From Phenylobacterium aquaticum (GTDB taxonomy: Bacteria; Pseudomonadota; Alphaproteobacteria; Caulobacterales; Caulobacteraceae): a stretch of DNA of 11,958 nt. How positions within the stretch are numbered: position 1 is the stretch's first letter; each line of letters begins with the position of its first letter. This document shows, piece by piece, positions 6,798 to 11,958 of the stretch. The translations under genes were made by a program, and so were the position numbers. The stretch is from positions 1 to 11,958 of the forward strand of contig NZ_CANCLE010000126.1 in NCBI RefSeq assembly GCF_947378715.1, written 5' to 3'. The notes beneath the pieces are model-generated. The model ran no database searches, was not told the DNA's origin, and saw only the letters and a program-made list of their open reading frames with translations.

Positions 6798-6837
6798 GGC
6801 CTGGTCACCGGCGCCGCCGCATTGGGCCCTGCCCGGT

Positions 6838-7548
6838 TCAGGCGGCTTCGCAAAAGACCCGGCGCGAGGCGATCGTGGCCGATGAGAGGCTCGGGGTCTG
6901 CCGTCGAAGGCGATCCACCCCGACCTGCGCGGCGTGCCGTCCCATGAAGCCGGTCTTCGCGCTGTCGCCGCCGGGGACCAGGGGATAGTTCTGCGCGAAC
7001 TTGCTCGCCACCACCTTGGCGTGGGCCAGGGTCGGCAGGAGTTCGGCCTGCAGGATCGGCGAGATCGGCGCGCCGAGATCCAGGGCTGACAGGGTGGCCC
7101 AATCCGACCTCTGCTCATCAATGCGGGCCTTGGTCCATTCCAGCTCCGTGTAGATGGATCGATAGTGGCTCGCTTCCTCTTGCGGCAGGTGTGACACGAC
7201 GCCGGACGCCCGCGCCACGTCCCACGCCGCCGAGGGCATGTTCGGAAACTGCGGTTGTCCCAGGGGCCGCTTGAGCGGCGGCGCACCCGGCACGCCCAGG
7301 GCGCTTCCCACCTCGGCGAGGCGACGATCGATGCAGGGCTCCTCCGCAATAATGAAGTCCAGGCTGTCGAGATCAATCCCGACCTCCTTGCGCAGGGCGG
7401 CGCGGGTCTCGGCGACCTCGTGGCGCCAATGCAGCCATTCCAACGTCTGCTCGCCCGACAGGGCGATGGTGATGCCCACCACGATCACGAGGATCTCGGA
7501 GGCGAACTCACGCCAGCTGTGCACCGGCTTCGGTCTGTGAATATCCAT
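6838..7548 (-). CDS. Membrane-anchored protein of unknown function (N-terminal TM, DUF6090-like start)
   Basis: 236 residues. After a short basic N-terminus, W12-R-E-F leads into a single membrane helix at about 17-31 (SEILVIVVGITIALSGEQ) and a charged helical region. The pattern E-I-x3-V-V-G-I-x-I-A-L followed by a long helix resembles the start of DUF6090-type membrane proteins; this is similarity of style, not a firm family assignment. The rest is soluble, mostly helical, with no catalytic motif I recognise. A Trp/Glu/Arg-rich middle helix (TELEWTKARIDEQRSDW) may mediate assembly. GGTGGGG lies about 5 nt before the ATG. No operon partner is clear: the next gene upstream on this strand is 165 bp away, across a repeat. 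Confidence 0.75.
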   Translation of the reverse strand: MDIHRPKPVHSWREFASEILVIVVGITIALSGEQTLEWLHWRHEVAETRAALRKEVGIDLDSLDFIIAEEPCIDRRLAEVGSALGVPGAPPLKRPLGQPQFPNMPSAAWDVARASGVVSHLPQEEASHYRSIYTELEWTKARIDEQRSDWATLSALDLGAPISPILQAELLPTLAHAKVVASKFAQNYPLVPGGDSAKTGFMGRHAAQVGVDRLRRQTPSLSSATIASRRVFCEAA

Positions 7549-7598
7549 GAATCCCCACCGGCATCGGAGTGGAACCGTAGCCGTGCGGGTTGATCGTC

Positions 7599-7690
7599 CG
7601 CAATGGGTCGAACGCTGTCATGGCCCGTTCACCTGGAACCAGGCGCCCGGCCATTGGCCTAGAAGCGGTCGTTCCGAACGTCAGCGAAGG
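7599..7690 (-). repeat. Dispersed intergenic repeat, copy 1
   Basis: The first 42 bp (7599-7640) match 8201-8242 at 36 of 42 positions by hand, in the same orientation. Similarity continues in patches: GCCT-N-GAAGC at the same offset, and GTCAGCGA versus GCCAGCGA one base shifted, to about 7690. Read on the minus strand it would encode A-F-D-P-L-R, a peptide that often appears in spurious ORFs from dispersed repeats of alphaproteobacteria (recollection, not searched). It lies between the unknown anchored protein gene and the small membrane protein gene. Confidence 0.6.
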
Positions 7691-7713
7691 GTGGAAAACG
7701 GCCGCTACGTAAA

Positions 7714-8097
7714 TCAAATCCAGTCGCCGCTGACTGCCATGGCACAAACAAAGCAGCCGAGAAGCCATCCGGGAACATTGGACAACACGTATACCGCGCT
7801 CGCGATGCGCGCGCCTTTCGCGCGGATGACGAGCGTTGCTCCAACGACGGGCCACCCAAACAATACGCCAGCGATTGGCCATCCGGCCCATTTCGGGCTG
7901 GCGTTCCGAACGTCCATGGCATCTAGCCATAATGCGCCCCACGGGATCAGGGCGGCCCAAAGCAAAAACACACCCAGAAAAGCAGCAAGCGTTACAGGCT
8001 CCGTCAGGCGGGCGCGAACACTCTTGAGCATCAGGACGACTGCGAACACAGGAACGGACAGCAGAAGCGGATAAATCATGTCCGCATTGTCCAGCAT
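7714..8097 (-). CDS. Small four-helix membrane protein of unknown function
   Basis: 127 residues with four hydrophobic helices at about 8-24, 36-57, 73-91 and 99-121, joined by short polar loops (KSVRARLTEP, DVRNASPKWAG, RAKGAR). I recognise no family. The placement of charged residues between helices supports a real membrane protein rather than a shadow frame. Start choice is open: ATG 8097 has AAGG close by (chosen), ATG 8079 would remove only the polar N-terminus, and ATG 8145 would add 16 residues. GC is about 59% over 7741-8100 by hand count, against about 73% in a sampled 60-base line of the neighbouring gene (7201-7260). With repeat copies on both sides this suggests acquired DNA. Confidence 0.6.
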   Translation of the reverse strand: MLDNADMIYPLLLSVPVFAVVLMLKSVRARLTEPVTLAAFLGVFLLWAALIPWGALWLDAMDVRNASPKWAGWPIAGVLFGWPVVGATLVIRAKGARIASAVYVLSNVPGWLLGCFVCAMAVSGDWI

Positions 8098-8200
8098 GAA
8101 CCTTAGATGGCTTATCGCCCGCTCGGCGTCATACGGATGGCCCACTATCGATGCCCCACTACTTCAGCGCGAACCGAACTATGGCCAATCTCTCAACGAA

Positions 8201-8291
8201 CGCAACGGGTCGAATGCCGCCATGGCCCCTTCGCCTGGAACCGGACCTTCGCCCACCCGCCTCGAAGCCGCATTGCGTCTGCCAGCGACGG
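8201..8291 (-). repeat. Dispersed intergenic repeat, copy 2
   Basis: Direct-orientation partner of the copy at 7599-7690, about 600 bp away on the other side of the small membrane protein gene. The 42-bp core (8201-8242) includes GGGTCGAA, CATGGCCC and CCTGGAACC shared with copy 1. It sits in the 295-bp gap between the membrane protein start and the GST-like gene. I see no gene there and no convincing promoter for the GST-like gene. Confidence 0.6.
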
Positions 8292-8392
8292 GGGAACGCG
8301 CACCTCGCTGACGCCAAGCCTCCCATAGCCCTGGACCACCCCGGCCAGATGCGCTTCGCTCATCCTCAGCCACCTCAGGAAAGGACCACCGC

Positions 8393-9019
8393 ATGATAAC
8401 CGTTTGGGGCGGACAGATTTCGCGATCGATCCGGGTCGTCTGGGCGCTGGAGGAGATGGGCCTCCCCTACCGCGTGAAGCAGGTGGACATGCTGGCGCCC
8501 GAGCAGGACCCGGAGTTCCTGGCGGTCAACCCCGCCGACTACATCCCGGCGCTCCAGGACGGCGACGTCTCCATGATCGAGTCGATCGCGATCATGGAAT
8601 ATCTGATGGCCCGCTACGGGCCGACGCCGCTGGCGCCCGCGCCGCAGGATCCGACCTTCCCCGCCTACCAGCAGTACCTGCACCTGGGCGAAGCCGGCCT
8701 CGCCACCCTGATGATGCCCGTCGTCGTCAGCCGCTTCATGGCGCCGGAGGCCGAGCGGGAGAACTGGGGCGCGACCTGGTGCCTGAAGGTGCTCGGCAAG
8801 CGTCTGAAGCTGGTCAGCCAAAGGCTCGCCCACTCCCCCTACCTCGCGGGCGACGCCTTCACCGCCGCCGACATCTCGGTGACCTACGCGCTTGGCCTCG
8901 GCCAACGAAACTGCGGCCTCATCCTCGGCGACGCCGAACAGGCCTACCTCGCCCGCACCACCGGCCGCGACGCCTATAAGCGCGCCATGGACCGCTCGCA
9001 CGAGGGGGTGGGCGGCTAG
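8393..9019 (+). CDS. Glutathione S-transferase family protein
   Basis: A complete 208-residue two-domain GST, cytosolic, expected to conjugate or reduce electrophiles with glutathione. The N-terminal thioredoxin-like domain (1-75) has S10/S12 near the start of helix 1 as catalytic candidates, the cis-proline in Y-I-P-A-L (P52), and the E63-S64 pair that binds the glutathione gamma-glutamyl group. The helical C-terminal domain contains L-A-G-D-x-F-T-A-A-D (D160), the conserved N-capping box and hydrophobic staple. AGGA and AAGGA overlap about 7 nt before the ATG. The family is clear; the class and substrate are not. It is convergent with the histidine phosphatase, whose stop is 4 bp away. Confidence 0.93.
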   Translation: MITVWGGQISRSIRVVWALEEMGLPYRVKQVDMLAPEQDPEFLAVNPADYIPALQDGDVSMIESIAIMEYLMARYGPTPLAPAPQDPTFPAYQQYLHLGEAGLATLMMPVVVSRFMAPEAERENWGATWCLKVLGKRLKLVSQRLAHSPYLAGDAFTAADISVTYALGLGQRNCGLILGDAEQAYLARTTGRDAYKRAMDRSHEGVGG

Positions 9020-9023
9020 GTCT

Positions 9024-9644
9024 TCATCGCGATGAGAGATGGGCCGTGTCGTTCAACCGCACGACTGTGCGCGACCCGTCGCCCCCGATGCGCAAATGCG
9101 TCAGGCTGCAAGGCCTGATCTCGTACATCAGATCGCGAAGCTGCCGGTCGCTATCAAGCCCCAAGACCCAGTTGATCGCGCAGATGATTGCGTTCGTATG
9201 GCTGACCAGGACGAGCCTGTCCCTGCCGCTGGCGCGCAAGGTCGAGAGGCACAACGACATGCGGCTGTAGAGCTCACGCCAGCTCTCCCCCTTCGGGAAC
9301 GGCGCCCAATCCAGGGCCGGCTCTTGAAACGGCGTTTCGAGGCGGCGCGCCTCCTCAACGGTCAGCCCCGCGGCGACTCCATTGTTCAGCTCACGAAGCG
9401 CCGGCGCCAATTCGACATCGAGCCCCACCGCGGCGCCGATTATGGCCGCGGTTTCGGAAGCCCTGGCGAGGTCGCTGCTGACAATAGCGGAGAGCGGGAA
9501 CGGAGGGTGGTCCCTGAGAAACGCCCCCGTCGCCCCGGCCTGCGCTCTTCCAAGGTCCGTCAGCGACGAGTCCGTCCAGCCGCCTGTTCGGCCGTCGAGG
9601 TGATGCTGGCTCTGACCGTGACGAATGACGAGCAGTTCCCGCAC
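9024..9644 (-). CDS. Histidine phosphatase family protein (phosphoglycerate-mutase-like)
   Basis: 206 residues from GTG 9644. It has R8-H9-G10 near the N-terminus (the phosphorylated histidine), R61 in S-S-D-L-A-R-A, E85 in L-R-E-L-N-N-G, and the second histidine H149 in V-S-H-T-N-A-I. This is the complete catalytic set of the branch 1 histidine phosphatases, which hydrolyse phosphomonoesters in the cytoplasm. The usual G-x-W-E-G after the catalytic Glu is absent (NNGVAAG), so a specific role such as cobalamin or sugar-phosphate metabolism is not supported. An ATG at 9665 would add 7 residues but has no Shine-Dalgarno, whereas GAGG precedes the GTG by 6 nt and relatives begin only a few residues before RHG. 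Confidence 0.92.
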   Translation of the reverse strand: MRELLVIRHGQSQHHLDGRTGGWTDSSLTDLGRAQAGATGAFLRDHPPFPLSAIVSSDLARASETAAIIGAAVGLDVELAPALRELNNGVAAGLTVEEARRLETPFQEPALDWAPFPKGESWRELYSRMSLCLSTLRASGRDRLVLVSHTNAIICAINWVLGLDSDRQLRDLMYEIRPCSLTHLRIGGDGSRTVVRLNDTAHLSSR

Positions 9645-9648
9645 GGCG

Positions 9649-9654
9649 CCCCTC
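9649..9654 (-). promoter_or_regulatory. Shine-Dalgarno deciding the phosphatase start
   Basis: On the minus strand GAGGGG precedes GTG 9644 (GAGG core with a 6-nt gap). The region before the alternative ATG 9665 has no purine-rich match. Confidence 0.5.
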
Positions 9655-9697
9655 GCGACTGGCATGTCGATCGCTGATCATACACGCGGGGCGGAAT

Positions 9698-9766
9698 GGG
9701 GACATGATGCCTATTTCCCGGCTCCGTCCGCGCCGATCAAAATCGGGAAATAGGTATCGTGTCCCC
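9698..9766. repeat. REP-like inverted-repeat hairpin element
   Basis: Two 23-bp arms (9698-9720 and 9744-9766) are complementary at 21 of 23 positions around a 23-nt loop. The arms begin GGGGACA and end CCTATTTCCCG. Sequences of this kind (a GGGGACA..GAT..CCTATTTCCC arm) occur dispersed between genes in many bacteria and are linked to REP-associated IS200-like transposases; that link is from memory. It lies downstream of the TPR gene stop and upstream of the phosphatase start, where it could form a transcript-end hairpin. No transposase is in the window. Confidence 0.75.
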
Positions 9767-9776
9767 TAAGCAGCGC

Positions 9777-11678
9777 TCAGCCGGCGCGGGCCTTGGCCGC
9801 GTCCCTGACCGTTCTGAGGTCGGCCCAATCGGGCGTCAGCTTCAGCGCGGCGTCGTATTTGGCGATCGCCGCCCGCCGCTCGCCCGTGCGGACCAAGGCG
9901 TCGCCCCAGCCCTTCAGGGCGTCCGCGAAACGGGGGCCTTTGGCGTGCGCGGTCTCGAAAAGGGCGAGCGCGCCCTTCACGTCTCCCCGGTCAAGCTTCG
10001 CCTGCGCCCATTCCGCATAGGCGAACGGAAGGTCGGGCGCCTGGCGCACCGCCTCCGCGAAGGCCCGGTTGGCGCCGACCGGGTCGCGCCCCGCCGCTGC
10101 GATCTCGCCTCGGATACGCAGGCAAAGGTCGCAATCCATGGCCGTTGTCGCGATCTGGGTCTGGGCGCCGGCAAGATCGCCGGTCTTGAGCAGGGCGCGC
10201 GCGATCAGCGGGCGCACCAGGGCCGGTTGCAGCAGGGTGAGGCTGGGTTGCGCCGCCTTGCCTGCCTCGATCAGGGCGTCCACCCGGCGAAGATCGGCCA
10301 GCGCGCCCGCCCAGTCGCCCCGCTCGGCGGCAAGCTGATAGTCGGGGATGGAGAACCAGCCGGACGCAGCTTCGTTCAGATAGAAATTGACGTCCTGTGG
10401 GCCCGCCTCATCCAGCGCCGCGGCGGCTGCGGCCGGATCGTGGGCGCGCGCCAGGGCCCAGGCGACCTGGGATTGCTGGAAGCTGAACGACTGCTGGCGG
10501 ACCATCCCATTGGCCAGGGCGCGATAGTCATGCACGGCCCGGCCGAAGTCGCCGAGCTGGCTCGCCAGATAGCCGGAGCTGATCAGCCGGTTCGAGGCGG
10601 TGGTCTCCGGGGTCACTTCCGCCGCCGTCCGCTCGAAGAAGCCCGGCGTGTCCAGATAGAGGCTCTCCTTGAAGAGCGCTTCGTCGTGCCCGCTCCAAAG
10701 GGCGATGGTGGCGGCGTTGATGTGCGCCTGCTCTCCGCCGGCGCCGCCGAGCGCCTCGGCCGTCTTCACCGCGGCGGACGCCTTTTTGAGATCGCCGGCC
10801 GCCAGGTCCAAAGTCGCCAACAGGTTATAGGCCCAGGGCCGCTCCTGCGCGTTGGCGGAATTGGCGAGGGCCTCGGCGACCTCCTGCGCCTCCTGGCGTC
10901 GATTGAGTCCCAGGAGATATCGGGCGTAGCGATAGGGCTGGCTGGCCCGATAGAGCGCCTCCGCCGTCTTCTGCGCCAGGGCGTCGAGGTCCTCGACCGG
11001 GCCCTCGGCCGTCTCGCCGGGCTCTTCGTCGAGGCGCGCGGTAAGGGCTATCCCGTTCGCGGTGCGCAAGACCTCGCCGCGGACATGCTGGGCGTGACCG
11101 AGCCTTTCGCGGAGCAGCTTTTGCACCTCGCCAAGACTGATCCCGGTTTCCGGGATCTCGACCTTCAGCTCAGCGCCCCAATTGTTCTGATAGCTGGTGG
11201 CGGGGCGCTCGGCGACGGTGGCCGCCTGCAGGGCCTCCAGCTTGTCGAGGACCCGCTGGGCGATCACCTGGCCGGTCAGACCGTCCCTGGCGATCTCGGC
11301 GGGCGTGGAGAAGGCCTCGATCACCAGGCCGTGGTCGCCCGCAGCTTCAATCACCATGCCGCCGATGGAGATCAGCACGATGAGCACGCCGGCCGCCACC
11401 AGGGTGGAGAAGGCGTTGCGGATACGATCGGCATAGGCCTTTCGCCGGGTCGCCACGATGGCAAGCCGCCGCTCCTCGTCGAAATGCTTGATCTGGAGCT
11501 CGGCCAGGGCCCGTTGGGTGTCGAGATAGGCGCCCGCCTTGGCGGCCAGTTCGGGGTCGCGCTTGGCCTCGTCCATAGCCAGGGCAATGGCCGCCGCGTC
11601 CCCGGCGCCGGAACCACTCTCCGCCCGCTCCTCGGCCTCTTCGCCGAGCACGCCTTCGATGAACCCGCCTTCCGCCAT
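9777..11678 (-). CDS. Inner-membrane-anchored TPR-repeat protein of unknown function
   Basis: 633 residues. The cytoplasmic N-terminus is acidic and Ala-rich (1-35), followed by a charged helix with coiled-coil character (about 36-87, Y-L-D-T-Q-R-A-L-A-E-L-Q and E-E-R-R-L) and one TM helix at about 91-110. Next is a conserved periplasmic segment with F-S-T-P-A-E-I-A-R-D-G-L-T-G (123-136) and NNWGAELKVEIPETGISLGE (165-184). The remainder is helical TPR-type repeats, clearest at the C-terminus (two units between about 548 and 622, for example F-A-D-A-L-K-G-W-G-D-A-L). A C516-x-x-C519 pair interrupts the repeats. I recognise the overall architecture from other proteobacterial TPR proteins with no known function; a scaffold or chaperone-like role is only a guess. 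GGGGGA precedes the ATG by about 4 nt. It lies 60 bp after the HxlR gene on the same strand. Confidence 0.85.
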   Translation of the reverse strand: MAEGGFIEGVLGEEAEERAESGSGAGDAAAIALAMDEAKRDPELAAKAGAYLDTQRALAELQIKHFDEERRLAIVATRRKAYADRIRNAFSTLVAAGVLIVLISIGGMVIEAAGDHGLVIEAFSTPAEIARDGLTGQVIAQRVLDKLEALQAATVAERPATSYQNNWGAELKVEIPETGISLGEVQKLLRERLGHAQHVRGEVLRTANGIALTARLDEEPGETAEGPVEDLDALAQKTAEALYRASQPYRYARYLLGLNRRQEAQEVAEALANSANAQERPWAYNLLATLDLAAGDLKKASAAVKTAEALGGAGGEQAHINAATIALWSGHDEALFKESLYLDTPGFFERTAAEVTPETTASNRLISSGYLASQLGDFGRAVHDYRALANGMVRQQSFSFQQSQVAWALARAHDPAAAAAALDEAGPQDVNFYLNEAASGWFSIPDYQLAAERGDWAGALADLRRVDALIEAGKAAQPSLTLLQPALVRPLIARALLKTGDLAGAQTQIATTAMDCDLCLRIRGEIAAAGRDPVGANRAFAEAVRQAPDLPFAYAEWAQAKLDRGDVKGALALFETAHAKGPRFADALKGWGDALVRTGERRAAIAKYDAALKLTPDWADLRTVRDAAKARAG

Positions 11679-11738
11679 CCGTCCCCCGCTGCGGCTACGC
11701 TTAGCCTATCGCTCGGTCTTGCCAATGCCCCCCGTCTC

Positions 11739-11958
11739 TCACCCCTGCGTCACGCTGAACGCCGTCGCCGCCTCCCCGCAGTGGTCGCAGGTCACCAGGG
11801 GGACGAGCTCGTGGCCGCAGGTGCGGTGATAGGTGATCAGCGGCGGGCCCTGGTCGGTCGCCAGCCAGCGGTCGCCCCAGCGGTTCAGCTCGGCGATCAG
11901 CGGATAGAGGTCGCGGCCCTCGTCGGTCAGCCGGTATTCCCAGCGTTCCGGCCGCTCC
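11739..11958 (-). CDS. HxlR-family winged-helix regulator, C-terminal fragment (N-terminus outside window)
   Basis: 72 residues plus the stop codon are visible; the gene enters from the window's right edge. The fragment opens with E-R-W-E-Y-R-L-T-D-E-G-R-D-L-Y-P-L, the wing strand and following helix typical of HxlR/MarR-like DNA-binding proteins. It continues with L-N-R-W-G-D-R-W-L, the family's dimerisation helix. It ends in a small Cys-rich tail: C47-G-H, then C57-D-H-C60, a likely metal-binding or redox knuckle found in many HxlR members. The DNA-recognition helix is not in the window. As an HxlR protein it probably controls a nearby or divergent gene outside this window. Confidence 0.88.
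   Translation of the reverse strand, partial: ERPERWEYRLTDEGRDLYPLIAELNRWGDRWLATDQGPPLITYHRTCGHELVPLVTCDHCGEAATAFSVTQG

Noticed and set aside
6796..6830. AGGGCC ... GGCCCT inverted repeat between the chemoreceptor and the next gene, as a bidirectional terminator
   Set aside because: Only 6-bp arms with a loop of over 20 nt and no T-run; too weak to call.
7508..7960. A 150-codon minus-strand frame across repeat copy 1 and part of the membrane gene
   Set aside because: It overlaps the better-supported membrane protein in another frame, and its tail is the dispersed-repeat peptide.
11693..11706. GGCTA/TAGCC stem-loop in the gap before the TPR gene
   Set aside because: A 5-bp stem with no T-run; likely chance.
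1..11958. CRISPR array, tRNA/rRNA genes, complete insertion sequence or prophage genes
   Set aside because: No regularly spaced repeats, cloverleaf-like segments, transposase, integrase or phage structural motifs were seen in either strand.

Overview
The window is GC-rich DNA of roughly 65-70% GC with dense, short-spaced genes. It has a TonB-dependent receptor, an HAMP-HAMP chemoreceptor with a tethering pentapeptide, NTF2-fold (SnoaL-like) enzymes and an HxlR-type regulator. Together these suggest an alphaproteobacterium, most likely a Caulobacterales relative such as Caulobacter or Phenylobacterium. The genus is inference; no rRNA, tRNA or other taxonomic marker is present.

Region 1 (1-4767) looks like one functional locus. 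Two minus-strand NTF2-fold genes (the first cut by the window edge) diverge from a plus-strand TonB-dependent receptor. A 479-bp regulatory region separates them, holding a long palindromic operator, a sigma70-like promoter and a second palindrome. After the receptor comes a strong intrinsic terminator, then a translationally coupled pair of small paralogous proteins with the fold of limonene-epoxide hydrolase. The second of the pair appears to carry a twin-arginine signal peptide. An outer-membrane importer ringed by four small dehydratase/hydrolase-fold proteins suggests uptake and modification of a hydrophobic ring compound such as a terpenoid, steroid or aromatic. The substrate cannot be read from the sequence.

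Region 2 (4768-6837) is a complete methyl-accepting chemotaxis protein. Region 3 (6838-8392) holds a membrane-anchored protein of unknown function and a small four-helix membrane protein of lower GC. The latter is bracketed by two direct copies of a dispersed intergenic repeat. Region 4 (8393-9776) has a glutathione S-transferase-like gene convergent, with a 4-bp gap, to a histidine phosphatase. Upstream of the phosphatase is a REP-like hairpin element. Region 5 (9777-11958) has a large inner-membrane TPR protein and the C-terminal part of an HxlR-family regulator, both on the minus strand.

I saw no CRISPR array, phage, integrase, complete insertion sequence or RNA gene. The most interesting material is the receptor/NTF2-fold locus: its paired degenerate active sites, the dual start of the last gene, and the palindromic operators.
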